Shown: positions 38,201 to 49,246, numbered from the stretch's first letter. The stretch: 64,000 nt of DNA from Symbiodinium sp. CCMP2592 (GCA_905221615.1 CAJNDT010000332.1:18501-82500), one strand, 5' to 3'. Made by a program: numbers and translations. Notes: generated by a model from the letters alone, not told the origin.

Positions 38201-41200
38201 GAGATGAGTGAGCCTGGGCCTAAGCTCAAGCCCAGAGCTGTATTAGCTGAGGTGCCATCCCCGCGGCTGTAGCCCCTAGAACACACTGAGCCGCAGTTTG
38301 TGACTGAAAAAACAGACCCGCCGCAGAATGGCAAAGGCCGAGAGAGGCGATGCTTTCAAGCACAAGAAGCACACCTTGAATCAGTGCTTCTCAGGTTTCC
38401 TGAATACCTTCGTGATTGGGTGCGTGTTGTGCAATCTTTCCTATGGCCTGTTCCCAATTTATGGTGCCGCGGATGCAGTAGCCACATTTGCGCAGCTTCA
38501 GTTTGGACTCTGAGGGTCTGTCATGATGCCATCACAGTTCACTGGCTCACTCTTCTCATCCCGAGGTCTCTATGCAGATCCGGCAACTTACGGTGCCATG
38601 CCTTGAAGCTTTTCTCCCCCGGCAGCGACGAGAGTTGAGGCTGTCACTCTTGTTCCCGCTCCTGTAAAAAACGCATAGTCATGGGGCTGACGAACTTGTT
38701 TGCATCGCCCCTGGCTTCGAGATTGTTGCTTTCTGAGCGAAGCTTCCAGCAGTTTGTAGCACCAAGTCTGCATGTGCAGGAGTCTGAGATTCTAAACTGT
38801 CTACAGTTTTCCTTTCGACACTCGCATGGCCGCAGGCTCTTGGAGATTCTTGCCTTTGGGCCTCTGCCAGTTTTTCTACACAGCGGGGACAGGCATGATG
38901 TACCCCACTACCTTCGCATTCATCAACCGCTGCTCGGTCGCAGCGAATGGACTTCTCCCTTGCTCGTAGGCAGCCTGAAGTCGAAAGTGAAGACTCACGG
39001 GCGAGCGTCAAAGACATGCGACCATCGGCGTGGACCCGGCGTGCAATGGTGTCAAATCCGGGTATGTAGCCAGGACGAGTGAAGTTCTGGAGAGAAAGTG
39101 CGACGACTGTGATAACAGCTTTGGCTGGAACTGTGAACGAAGTTAAGGCACCAGTTGACCATGCACTGCCCAAACTGATGTTGAATGTTGAAACCTGGGA
39201 TCGCATGGCATGAATGCATGCACGTCAACTTTCCAGGTTTGAAAACTAAGATCTCTCGGCCTGGGCACCGCAAACTTATCCTCAGGCGCATCGGAGGGCA
39301 TGAGCCGAGGGGCCGTCAACGGCTGGGCAAATTCCACGGGCTCCCTGGCTGCTTGGATCCTCACGTTGCACAGTTCTTTGGACTGCCCAATTCCGAAAGG
39401 AACTTGGAGCCCTACGTCGCTAAGGCCAGTAGTCACCACATGTTCGAACGAACGAAGCACAGGTGCATTGTGTCGTGCAGTCTTTCCACCTGCAGCTGCT
39501 GCTGCTCGGCTTTCAATGCTTCAGGAGAGTCTGGAATGTATAGGTGTCGGTGACCACGTTCTAAATGCGGACTCGGGCAGATGCACATGACTCATATTAT
39601 GCTTATGCTTCAGTCCTGTCTTGAATGCGGGATGCAATGCGGCGAGTTGGACCTCTCATCTGATGGCAACTGCCGCCGAGGCGCTCCTGGGTCAATGTAA
39701 CCGTTGCTTGTCTCGGCTTGAGTGCAGCTGCGGCTGCGAGATGTCTAAGTGGAGAACTTGCGCACTGTCGTGTTTGGGCGGCGGGACTTGAGGACTGGGG
39801 CCGTTTGGCCGCTACATCCCTTTTTATGTTATCACTTTCATTCTGGTCCTGACCCTGGCCCTGGCCTGAGTTACGTCGCAGCATCGCGAATCGCAGCAGC
39901 ACCAAAAGAGGTCCTCCGGTCCTCCTTCCGCTTCTGAGCTTAGGCAGTCTCCTGGACCGGGTTGCGCAAGATCGATCAGAAGAGTGTGCGCACCGTCACT
40001 TCTCAGACCGCTCAGAGCAGCTGCGCGGATGAGGAGGACTGTAGAAGATCGCGGCGCGAGCCGCTCATGGAGAGTTGAAGCTTCAAGACAAAGGCTCGGG
40101 GTCCAAGAATGGTTCTGGCAGTAATCCTAAGAGTGTTAGAGGGGTGGTCCGGGGTGGTGCTCTGGTTCATTACCGATCCTCAGCAGTCCAGCCTGGATTG
40201 AAGCTTTGCTCCAGGCTGGCGTTTCAGGGTCGGCTAGACCCGCGGTTCAATTCAGCGTGACTCCCTCCGATTTTCGCCCAGGTTTTCTGGGTTGACACAG
40301 ATTTCTTGTTTGCTTGCATACCCCTTTCACCTCCCGTCTGCTTGGGATTCGGAGGCTGAGCTGCTAGCAGCTTGCTCCGTTCAAGGGATGTACAGACAGT
40401 TGCAATGTGCGGAAAATGCATCACGATGAAAGGGCCACATCCGACAGTCCAATGAAAGTCGGTTAACATGGTTAGGACCGTGGTCGGCTGATAAGGGAAC
40501 AGGTGTCACCGGGTCATTCGCTGCTGCCGCACCTGCCCTTCCCCAATTTCGGTGCAGCAGTAGCGTGTGCTGTGGTGCCTCTCTTGGCGTGCTCATGATC
40601 GATCAAGTCCTGTGGCTCGAGAAGTGCACGGGAGCTGCGTTCTTGGAGCTCCAGACCCAGGCATCGCTTCAGCATTTTGCTACAAAGTGCTCAGTCACAT
40701 GAAGAGCACAAAGAGCCATGGACTGGAGATGTTTTGCTGTCCTGCCGCTCGCTGAGACTCTTGTGACCGCTTGCTTGATGTAGGTCTGAATCAGATTTCA
40801 GGCGAGCCGCAACCTCCACTAGAGACAATCTGCATAGAAGCTCATGTGTGAGAGAGCAGTTGGTCCAAGGGTCAGCTTCGGCTTCGCAGCAGAAGCTTCG
40901 CACTTACTTGGATGCTGCACTGATGTTTTCTCCGAAGCCGTGCTCAGCATTGCACCTTCAAGCTCACCCTAATCTAAGTAAGGTGCCTTGCGCGGGCCTT
41001 CCCTTCCGTTGCGAGCCTGGCGGTGAGCCCCGGACTCGGAAGCAATGCATGGGTTGGAGGTGGTTGGCGGGAGTGTTTCGGGTTTAGGGTTTTCTTGTTC
41101 GGTTTTGGAGGGGCTGCAGTCCGGGCTTTCCTGTGGCCCTGTTCTGCCTGCAGCGAGTTTGGGCCTTCTTGGCCTCGATCCGGCTTGGGTCCTTGTCATC

Positions 41201-41534
41201 CCTTTCTAGGCACTCATCTTCTGCCTTGGTACGGTACCTGGTAAATGAGACCCCTAGCTAGATACTGACCGAGCCTGTTTGTTGCTGTGTGTGACTCCAT
41301 CTTGTGTTTGGCTGCATTTAGTACTACATGCGAGATGCCACAATACGTGATGCTGCCCGTAAGCCAAGCACCATGCAGTAAATCGCGATACAACACCGTA
41401 TCATTTGATATGCATTCCAGCTAGGGCATGCATGTGCACCTGTATGGTCACGTGCTCTGCCCCCCCCGCCCCCTCCGGCCCTGCATTGTCTATGGTCGAG
41501 GATTTCCCCCCCCCTCCCTGTGGGGTGTGGCCCT

Positions 41535-41770
41535 ATTCTCCCTGTGGGGTGGTTGCGGGGTTTTGGGATTTTGGGTTTAGCTTAAGCTTTTGACTTTTGG
41601 GTTTAGGGTTAAAAGGCATAAGGCTTCGAGTCGACAAGGGCTTAGGGAGGGTTTTCGGTGTAGGTTCGTTAAGGTTGACGGTTTATGTCTTCTTTTAGGC
41701 GTAGAGCCTGGACTTGGGCGAGGTTTAGAATTGGGTGTAGGGTTGATAGTACGGGTTCAGGTTAATCAAA
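41535..41770. repeat. Degenerate TTTAGGG/GGGTTT telomere-like stretch
   Basis: Strings such as TTTTGGGTTTAG, GGGTTTAGGGTT and GTGTAGGGTTG recur irregularly. A similar GGGTTTAGGGTTTT lies at about 41,080, and looser GGGTTTGGG runs at 33.6-33.7 kb. TTTAGGG is the telomere unit reported in dinoflagellates. These are at most old interstitial traces. Confidence 0.35.
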
Positions 41771-41800
41771 ACAGGAGCAACACGCTCCTGCGCTATGTCA

Positions 41801-41936
41801 TACTTGGAGGGTCGGGGGACTTAGTAACTGGTTATTTTAGGGACTTATAAGTACCATAACCCCAATTAGGCTCCCTTTTAGGGTACTTATAAGTCTACTT
41901 ACTACCTACTTACTAAGTTCCCCGACCCTCCAAGTA
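41801..41936. mobile_element. 136-bp palindromic MITE-like element
   Basis: Arms 41801-41827 and 41910-41936 are 27-nt inverted repeats with one mismatch (TACTTGGAGGGTCGGGG...). Inside them ACTTATAAGTACC and GGTACTTATAAGT also pair, so most of the element can fold as one long hairpin. There is no ORF. It looks like a non-autonomous foldback element. Confidence 0.65.
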
Positions 41937-42845
41937 GGGTTTTTGGCTTGCGTACGATGCTGGCCGTGTCGGTGACCCCTGACAGCCCCTCCAGCTGCAG
42001 CTCCACGGCCCCGACCCCGCTCCGCAAACGCCAGCCCCCTCCTCCCCGGCCCTCTACCAGACCAGGGGGGGTCAAAACGAAACATCTGCGCGTGCTTACT
42101 TACCTGCCTGCATGGCTGCTTGCCTGACCCTCTACCTACCATGATTGAGGCACAGGTAGGCAGGAATCGGCAGGAAGGTAGATCGTAGGACGGCAGGAGG
42201 GTCGGAAAGTGGGAGGAATGGAATAAGGTGGGAAGGAAGGAGGGGCAGGGACGTTGGGTCGTTGCAAGCATGCATGTCAGCCACTACAAACGCAACGAAG
42301 TGCAGTGTTTGTCTTGCGCGGTGCTTGTTGCCTGCTTGTTTTGAGCTTCCTCTCAATCTGTCCGACGCGGGCAGGCCTGTGCCGTGCAGGCTGGAGAGAG
42401 GGAAAAGAGCTGAGAGATCAGGTGTGCAAGAGTATGTCTATGGTGACGGGAGTAGGCCCGCATAAACCGAGAGTGCAAGGCTTCAGGCCTCGTTGGTTGT
42501 AGCCTTCGATTCCTGTCTCTCTGCGCGCTTGACCAGGCCAGTTTCGGCTTTCAACTGGCCAGCAATCCTGGACCTCCTCCGGAGCGACGAGGCTGTTGTT
42601 ATGAGATTTTTGGCGACCAGTCTGGCTCTGGGTGGCTTTCGTGAGAGGCGGCGGCGCTGCTCGGTGCGTCCCCTGCACTGCATGGTGAGGTGACTGCGGC
42701 GGTGAAGAGCGGAGAAGGTGGGGGACGTGGACAGTGAGACCCAAACTGAGAGTTGACGGACGTGTTCCCTGTTGAGGCGTGGTCTGTGCATGCTGGTGTC
42801 TTCAGCCGAAATCAGGTTTGGGGCAGATTGGGGCAAGGGAGGGTT

Positions 42846-42850
42846 CCGGG
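42846..42850. other. Left target-site duplication CCGGG
   Basis: CCGGG immediately precedes the left inverted repeat (ACTTACAGAAGG...) and recurs at 63212-63216 after the right one. Confidence 0.6.
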
Positions 42851-43291
42851 ACTTACAGAAGGGCACGCCCCAGTCCACTATGTAACCCGCCGGCACACCA
42901 GCCCGCCAAATATCAACGCAATTTTTTTTTAAAAAAACTATTTTCCAAAATTTTAACCCAAAATTTCCGTAAAAATATTTTCCAAAAATCACCGTTATAC
43001 CGTTAAGCATAAATCCCCGTTACTTCTCCGTCCAAAATCCCAGTAAAATATTTTCACAAATTTTTATCCTAAAACTTTTGTAAAAATATTTTTCCAAAAT
43101 CCACGTAAAACCATATCCCAAAAATCCCAAGCCTAAACCCAAGAAAAAACACCTTCCCCCACAAATTCCCGTTATTCCTCAACCCGTAAACCCAAGCCGT
43201 AAACCCAAGAATAACAATAAGCCTTATAGTTGGGGCAAGGTGCCTCTAATGAAATTTAATATTATATAATAATAATATTAAACTACATTTT
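42851..43291. repeat. Left terminal inverted repeat
   Basis: About 441 bp, matching the reverse complement of 62769-63211 almost perfectly from ACTTACAGAAGGGCACGCCC to TTAAACTACATTTT. The main difference is the length of the T/A homopolymer near 42921. The outer 75 bp are GC-rich and the rest AT-rich, with AAAATATTTT units and CCTAAACCC/CCGTAAACCC units. No gene lies in it. Confidence 0.9.
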
Positions 43292-43795
43292 TTGAACTAT
43301 AATATCTGAACGACTTTCACCACAGGCAAGTCTATGAGTAAACCAGTTAAAATGTTCTTCCCATTTTTCAGGCGTTACCATCAATTTGCAGATTTCGCAT
43401 GTCTTGTGTCCTCTTGCTAATCGTGTTTCCAATTGCTTTTTAAGCATGTCATCAACGAGTTTCTGTTTTTCTTTTTTTGCTTGTTTCTCATCCATTCCTT
43501 CTTCTGCAATCCGCTTATTCAATAGGTGATTTTTAGTTTCTACGTGTCGTTTCCAATTATTCTTTAATACATCCATTTTGCAAAATTCACAATATATTGT
43601 AACAGTTCTCCATTCTTTTACTTTCTCGGGGTTCTTTTCTTTGTATTGTTTAGCTTTTGTATTCACGACGTCTTTATTCTTTTCATAATAATTTCTCGAA
43701 TAGTTAGAACATGTTAAACACTGTGATTTGTAAAATTCTGTAATCTCCTTTTCTCTGTTACACTTTGAACATACCTTTTTCTCAATCTCACTCAT
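43292..43795 (-). CDS. Zinc-finger protein (three Cys/His modules)
   Basis: 170 aa; the reading frame ends at 43283, just inside the inverted repeat. An N-terminal CSKCNREKEITEFYKSQCLTC forms a C2C2 module. The tyrosine/lysine-rich repeat YYEKNKDVVNTKAKQY follows. Then come two C2H2-type modules, YCEFCKMDVLKNNWKRHVETKNH and TCEICKLMVTPEKWEEHFNWFTH (in part). A DNA-binding or HNH-like accessory role is plausible; no HNH catalytic pair is clear. It lies between the inverted repeat and an internal relic of that repeat (43839-43885), so it may have been added to the end of the element. C2H2 modules of this spacing are common in algal giant viruses and Polinton-like viruses. Confidence 0.75.
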
Positions 43796-43838
43796 CCCTA
43801 CTACTAAAGAGGAACTTACCTTTAATACCCTTTCCTAT

Positions 43839-43885
43839 AAGCCGTAAACCAAGAATAACAATATGCCTTATACTGGGGCAAGGTG
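43839..43885 (+). repeat. Internal relic of the inverted repeat
   Basis: AAGCCGTAAACCAAGAATAA and ATGCCTTATACTGGGGCAAGGTG repeat, with a few changes, the inner part of the left inverted repeat (about 43193-43242). Same orientation as the left end. Confidence 0.75.
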
Positions 43886-43994
43886 TGTTGTGCATACATC
43901 GCTACTGATTTGGTGGTGAATGCCTAATAGAATGATGAAAAGCCATCTGTGCAATGCGAGACACTTTAGTTTTGGATGCACAAACCCACATAAT

Positions 43995-44086
43995 GCATGC
44001 AGAAATCCGCATTGATTATGCCCAAACCCGCATATTTATGCCCAAAACCGCATAACGCATGCAGAAATCCGCATTGATTATGCCCA
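43995..44086. repeat. 62-nt period direct repeat
   Basis: GCATGCAGAAATCCGCATTG plus ATTATGCCCA occurs at 43995 and 44057, with related CCCAAACCGCAT phrases between. A CACACGAC-rich tract follows to 44160. Together with the relic repeat this 380-nt stretch between two genes holds no ORF I trust. Confidence 0.8.
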
Positions 44087-44178
44087 GAACAGCACCACAC
44101 AACACACCGACACACGACACGCCGACACACGACCGACACACACCGCTGTGACCACACGCCACTATGATACACAGAAAG

Positions 44179-44817
44179 CTACACTTTCAGCAATTCGTGA
44201 CGCAAATATCCGCGCCCATTGATATAATAATGTTTTTGCCCTAAAACAGTTTTTATATCATCAATACTATAAGAATTTTCACTCCACGAGCTCTTTCTCT
44301 CTTTATCCAATTTATCTTTTTTCTTAAATATTTTGACTTTATCGCCTTTTTCTAATTCGGGATACTTTCGAGTTTTTGTTGCATTCATTGCGATATTAGA
44401 CTTAACTTTGAGTTCGTTTTCGGGCTTTCGTGCTTCTTTGGGCACTATTCCAGTTGCTGAATGAACCATTTTATTATTATATGTAAGCATAATTTCAAAT
44501 ATGTAATCCGTCCATTGAATATTCTCTTTACCTTTCTTTTCGCCGGCTTCAACTCTTTTAAACAACATATCTTTGAACGTGCGTATGAATCTCTCGCTAA
44601 AAGAACTGTGACCCCTTGTTTGATACGTTTCTATTTTCTCTTTATCAAAATATTCTTTTACTACGCTACTGTTTAAACTACCTTCCTCGTCTGAATATAT
44701 TAGCTCGGGGGCTTTACCCAACTTGTTTATTCCTTCCATGATTCCCGCTAATAAATCGGGTGGTTGCTTACTTTTGATAGGAACAACTACAGCGTATTTA
44801 GAAAAGACATCTATCAT
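44179..44817 (-). pseudogene. rve-family integrase, C-terminal part (frameshifted)
   Basis: 212 aa beginning with MIDVFSKYAVVVPIKSK, the signature following the first catalytic Asp region of retroviral-type integrases. Then comes LIYSDEEGSL, giving the second Asp of the DDE triad, then the helix with TYQTRGHSSFSERFIRTFKD, giving the Glu. GDKVKIFKKKDKLDKERKSSWSENSYSI is a chromodomain/SH3-like tail as in Polinton integrases. The N-terminal part including the first catalytic Asp lies in 44820-45095, one base out of frame. Reading on from there needs a -1 shift near 44,842-44,846 (a T5 run on the plus strand). The shift could be an indel that kills the gene, a sequencing error in a homopolymer, or programmed frameshifting. 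The role would be insertion of the element DNA. Confidence 0.85.
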
Positions 44818-44819
44818 AG

Positions 44820-45095
44820 CTAACCCAATCCTAAACTTTGGTTTTTCAAATCGTTGTTTGTAATAAAGAATAAGTCGATTTGGTATTCGTAGTGTGCATG
44901 GGGAGCAATAAACGAATTAAATCCTGACATAGGTTTTTTTCTTTCTATGTTCTTTTCAAACCATGCCTTAACGTCAGCCATTGTAATACTCTTATCCTTC
45001 GCTTTTGCATCTTTAAAAGTTGTGGCTTGTGACCCAAATCCGCTTCTATCAAAATAGATATCGGATATTATCTTATCTTTATTAGAATTACTCAT
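44820..45095 (-). pseudogene. rve-family integrase, N-terminal part (frameshifted)
   Basis: 91 aa. IYFDRSGFGSQATTFKDAKA and ITMADVKAWFEKNIE are typical of the integrase N-terminus in Polinton-like viruses. YEYQIDLFFI supplies the first Asp of the catalytic triad. The frame then runs out after SLGLG. The neighbouring frame at the same place encodes residues leading straight into the C-terminal part, so the two ORFs are one gene of about 310 codons. An intact N-terminus and C-terminus with a single slip suggests recent damage or regulated frameshifting. Confidence 0.8.
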
Positions 45096-45137
45096 AATAA
45101 TAAAGATGAGATTTAAATATTAATATTGTTCTGTTTG

Positions 45138-48047
45138 TTACCTTGCACAACAATTACACATAATGCACATACTGTTGCAATTGTTTATATAATGTGCTTT
45201 CTCATTGTCAAGCCTATTAGCTGTTAAATTGGTAGTGAGCTTGTGGTCAATCCTTTCAACTACAAAGGGTTCGTTACAGTCGGTGCATCTGTTTTTTAAT
45301 TGACCCATGAGCCATTCAACATTTACATAGTCCTCTTCGTTTATTGAACGCCCCGCTTCTATATCTTGTGATTTGTATTGTTTAACCTTTTGGTTAAAAT
45401 ATCGTTCGACTTCATGTTCTTTAATGTCTCGTGCTATTTCATACTTATAGAATTTAACTCTGTTTAAATCCTTACTTCTCGTGAGGGATGTATACAACCA
45501 CTCTTTCGAAACATAATTATACATCCAATCGTAAATTACTATATCGCCATCAATTGAGCAACCTTGCTTACTATGGCATGTGTAACACGAAGCATAAATA
45601 AAGTTCTTTCTCATCAAAGCTAAACTAATATCTTGTTCTGTGTTTGTTTTTGTGTTTTTGAGTGTCAGAATGTTATTATTAATATTGGTTATCTCATACT
45701 TAAAATTAACATTAAATTTCATGTTCTTGAATCTTGTATAAACACGACAAATAACCAAATCGCCAATTACATACTCCTCTTCTATGTTTTTCATCTTCCG
45801 AATATGTTGTGATACTTTCCTACATGTTTCGTTGGTGTATGCTATGTTATTATCAATGAGTTCTATCTCTTCTGTGTATTCAAAATATTTCTCAATAATC
45901 TGTTTATTTGTCATGTCTGTTTTAAAAATGTCATGATGAATATTTGCTAATTTTATCCTGTCCTCTTCATCGGTTAACCTCTTGCATATTTCTAAATAAA
46001 TATACTTCGTAAACATTTGCTTTATACAACTGTCTAAATATGTGTGGTAATCTTGTGTGTTAGTTATATCAACAACGCCTTGTAATTGGTGTTCGTCGCC
46101 CGTGGCTACGATAATTTTGTCTGGGTTCTTTTCTAAAAATGTTTTTACCCTTGCTAAAACTGGAACATTATTAAAATAGATTTCGTCAAAAACTATAACA
46201 TCATACATAGAATAGTCAAAATCTTTCATTTTTTCTTCGCCAACTTGGATAGAAAAGAACGTATTAACTGTTACTGCTTCTACTCCGCATTCTTGATTTA
46301 AATTATTCGTAGGTGTTACAAACAGTATTTTTTTATCTTGTATCCGCTTGGGTATATGCGATTTTCCACTCCCAGCATATAGGGATTTAATTAATACGTG
46401 CTTGTGTTCGAGAACTTTCTCAACCGCTTCTTTGCTATCCCATTCGTCTTTTAACATAATTCTTTCATTAACAACTTCGGGTATTTCTATTGATTGGTTC
46501 TGTTTCATCTCATAATCTCGATGAGGGAAGCCGAATTTATTTAAAACGCCTTTCCAATCGCCGATGTCCTTACCGAACGTCAGTAACTTCATGGCTTTTT
46601 GTAAATCCTTCCTTAATATTGTAAATGCATCTGTTTTAACACTAAAGACGTCTATCTCATTTTCTCGCAGTGTGTTATAATCCTTGTATATTCTGTAATT
46701 ATGGTATTGGAGTAAAAGCTCCTTAATGTAACGATAGCCATTTTTCAAAACGGCGCGGTCTTCAACATTTAGAACGTAATATCGTCCTTTGTTTTTTGTA
46801 TCTTCGTCTGATGCTTCTTCTTCATTATCACTATCATAATCGCTATCATCCTCGCTATTAACTTCTTCTTCTTCTTTCTCGAACTGCTTAATAATATTAA
46901 TCCTACCTCCATACATGTATTGATATAACTGAGCTTCTCGCAAGTCCTTGAATAAAACCGATTTCTGAGCCGTTGTTACTCCCTTCTCTAATAAGCCGAT
47001 ATTCACATTTGCTATTTCTTTTTTTAGTTTGGTGTCTTCTTGGGTATCATCTGAGATACGAGTTTCTACTAATTCCTTAACAATCTTTTTATAATCACAA
47101 TTATATATAAAGGAAGGCTTCTTATAATATTTAATGGTGATATCATCATTCAGAACATTTTTTAGAAACTTTCCGTAACAAAGGCAGAACCGCTTGTTGA
47201 AGAACAGATTAGCCTTACACACTTCCACAGTGTATAAGACTAAATCCTCAATTTCCTCGCCATTGTATTTTATCCATTTGTCAAATTGGTTAAATACTGG
47301 TATTTTTTTCATTTTGGTAAGCGCGTGTGTAAATGCTTTTGTCATATCTATCTCGCATGCATTCTTATGAGAAGGCTCTATAAAATGGTGATATTCTTGA
47401 TTTTCAACTTTGCCCGTCATTTGGTTAAACTTTTCGCGATATTCAATGTGTCGGTATTTGTCTTGAATCTTACCACTTGGCACAATGGTTCGGTATTCGT
47501 CTAATACATCAATGTCGGTATCTGTATAAAAGGATTTATGTAAAGGATTAAACAAAGCCTTATTAAACTTAAACATCGCCTTGTTCATATTGTTGAATGT
47601 TGTCTCGCATTTGACTCTAACACTTCCGTGTATACAAGAAGGCACTAAATTCTGTGTAGCTATTATATAAGTGTTCTTCATAAGTCTTAATTTGATTTGG
47701 CTTATCGTTCCCGCATCATATCTTATTTTAGGTTCATAACCTGATTCCACTATATCGCACAACACGCCGATTAAATCGTTTTTTGAATGAATGAGTTTAT
47801 ATTCCTTGTCACGAAGCTTCTGCGAAGTTTGCGAGGCTTCTGTCGAAGCATCCTTTTGTGGTTTCTTGCCTTCGATTTCTTCTTCTGTGGGTTGATGAAG
47901 TTTAATGATGTCATCAATCTTATCAAAGATTATATATTCACTTGGTTCTTCGGACTTGTTTAAATGAAAATCGATGGGGGCTCTCACCTTCAAATTCATG
48001 TAATCTCTTCCCTTATGTTGTTGTAAGCTGGATAAGTTAAAGTTCAT
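45138..48047 (-). CDS. DNA polymerase-like / SF1 helicase fusion, main part
   Basis: 969 aa. The first 500 residues carry a diverged B-family-like palm: CEIDMTKAFTHAL near 236 (motif A), KEIANVNIGLLEKG near 345 (motif B) and FSVKTDAFTI near 470 (motif C, TDA for the usual DTD). An acidic linker, EEEEVNSEDDSDYDSDNEEE, lies near 400. The C-terminal half is an SF1 helicase: Walker A AGSGKS near 556, VIVFDEIYF near 619, ATGDEHQLQGV near 650, TCHSKQGCSIDGD near 825, and WLYTSLTRSK near 850. The last 50 residues hold a zinc-binding CTDCNEPFVVERIDHK...CIMCNC cluster resembling an HNH-type end. Family knowledge: this would be the replicative enzyme of the element. Its 5' part lies in the overlapping upstream ORF, one base out of frame. 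The assignment of the palm as B-family is by eye. Confidence 0.75.
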   Translation of the reverse strand: MNFNLSSLQQHKGRDYMNLKVRAPIDFHLNKSEEPSEYIIFDKIDDIIKLHQPTEEEIEGKKPQKDASTEASQTSQKLRDKEYKLIHSKNDLIGVLCDIVESGYEPKIRYDAGTISQIKLRLMKNTYIIATQNLVPSCIHGSVRVKCETTFNNMNKAMFKFNKALFNPLHKSFYTDTDIDVLDEYRTIVPSGKIQDKYRHIEYREKFNQMTGKVENQEYHHFIEPSHKNACEIDMTKAFTHALTKMKKIPVFNQFDKWIKYNGEEIEDLVLYTVEVCKANLFFNKRFCLCYGKFLKNVLNDDITIKYYKKPSFIYNCDYKKIVKELVETRISDDTQEDTKLKKEIANVNIGLLEKGVTTAQKSVLFKDLREAQLYQYMYGGRINIIKQFEKEEEEVNSEDDSDYDSDNEEEASDEDTKNKGRYYVLNVEDRAVLKNGYRYIKELLLQYHNYRIYKDYNTLRENEIDVFSVKTDAFTILRKDLQKAMKLLTFGKDIGDWKGVLNKFGFPHRDYEMKQNQSIEIPEVVNERIMLKDEWDSKEAVEKVLEHKHVLIKSLYAGSGKSHIPKRIQDKKILFVTPTNNLNQECGVEAVTVNTFFSIQVGEEKMKDFDYSMYDVIVFDEIYFNNVPVLARVKTFLEKNPDKIIVATGDEHQLQGVVDITNTQDYHTYLDSCIKQMFTKYIYLEICKRLTDEEDRIKLANIHHDIFKTDMTNKQIIEKYFEYTEEIELIDNNIAYTNETCRKVSQHIRKMKNIEEEYVIGDLVICRVYTRFKNMKFNVNFKYEITNINNNILTLKNTKTNTEQDISLALMRKNFIYASCYTCHSKQGCSIDGDIVIYDWMYNYVSKEWLYTSLTRSKDLNRVKFYKYEIARDIKEHEVERYFNQKVKQYKSQDIEAGRSINEEDYVNVEWLMGQLKNRCTDCNEPFVVERIDHKLTTNLTANRLDNEKAHYINNCNSMCIMCNCCAR

Positions 48048-49246
48048 AACGTAAATATGGTTATTCTTAACAAGCCCGTAAAAGGCTCTGATTTTTTATT
48101 GACGTGTTCTGTTTCATAAATGCAATTCCCTATGATGTCAAAGATTCTCACAGGAATAGTAAAATGGTCGAAGACAACCTCCATATCTTCAATCGAAGCG
48201 CCTTTTTTATTAAACTCTTCTTCGTTCATCTTCAATACATCTAATATCTTCTCTCTTGTTAATTGATTCTTTTTTCTCGGACAGTCTTTATAATGTTCTA
48301 CCAATGCATTTACCCAACATTCATTTTCGATATAATCGTTTCTTGCGATAGCCTCTTTGATTGTGGAAGCGTTGGGGTTAAATGCCGTTTCGATATATTC
48401 GTGATACATGCTAACATTCTCGGCATTTTTAAGCTTTTCCTTTTTTTGTTCTCTTTTCCCATCTCCGTCTTCAATCTCTTCTATGCTTAAAATCTTAACG
48501 GCAGATAGGTAGTCTGCCGGATATTTATAATAAAATTCTTGCATTTTAGGGTCAAATGCTAATATTTTCTTTATATGGTCTAATAACTTGTCGTTGTAAT
48601 AATTTTTACCCTTTTTAGATTTTCTGAATTTTCTCTCAACGCGTTCTTGTCCTTCCATCGGTTCTTTTATAACAAAATTGTTAATAACCTCATCGGGGAT
48701 ATCTAACTGTATCGTGTTAGGTAGCTTAGGAGATGCTTGTCTTATTTCGTGATTTACCCACCCGAATATTCTGTCATAATCGTCATAAAACGCAATGTCT
48801 GATTTTTTGGCTTTTTCCTTATTTAACTCTACGTAAAACAAAAAGTCGATTAGATAACGTTTCTCTTTTTGTCTCGCTCTTAAATCTTCTTCATCACCGA
48901 CATTTCTCATAAACTTCGGCGGTTTCTTCTTCCGCTTGGTCTCTTCTTTTGCACTTGCCATTCTTTTATTCAGTGGTTCGTTCTCCTTCCATTTGTCAAT
49001 ATTTTCCTTGTATTGTGTTAATGCTTTTTGGTATTCTGCGGGCTTTGGTGACAAAAGCCCTTTAATTAATTTTTGTGCTGTTGTGTTTTGGGTAATCTTG
49101 CGTTCTTCGAAGAGTCTAATAACTTCATTAACTTTTTTCTGTTTGGTTTTGTTTAGTTTTTGTGTTTCTTCGTTTAATGTTTTGGTGTAATTTTTCGCAT
49201 CAATGCGTAAATTACGTAAGTGATTTTTTATAATCTTGCTCGTCAT
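48044..49246 (-). pseudogene. N-terminal part of the polymerase-helicase (frameshifted)
   Basis: 400 aa, overlapping the main ORF by 4 nt. It is Lys/Glu-rich and helical at first. From about 310, NECWVNALVEHYKDCPRKK, LTREKILDVLKM and GASIEDMEVVFDHFTIPVRI form a domain that I recall at the N-terminus of large replication proteins of algal viruses. At the end, the -1 frame carries FYGLVKNNHIYV and leads directly into the start of the 969-aa ORF. One coding sequence of about 1370 codons has therefore been split. The slip can sit in the T6 run at 48092-48097 or in the T4 run at 48080-48083 (plus-strand view). It shares the -1 direction with the integrase break. Confidence 0.75.

Larger units (their letters stand above)
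31623..42845. other. Host intergenic stretch without supportable genes
   Basis: Host-like composition. Frames up to about 160 codons occur on both strands, but none shows a recognisable domain, and paired long frames on opposite strands are typical of non-coding GC-moderate DNA. Recognisable items are an (ACTC)n tract at 32.2 kb, GGGTTT-rich telomere-like stretches at 33.6-33.8 and 41.0-41.8 kb, and a palindromic MITE-like element at 41.8 kb. Confidence 0.5.

Noticed and set aside
42779-43006. Frame across the viral inverted repeat that is mirrored at 63088-63328
   Set aside because: Both are the same inverted repeat read twice; coding is not supported.
43966-44172. Cys/Val-rich minus-strand frame
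   Set aside because: Created by the 62-nt repeat and the CACACGAC tract.
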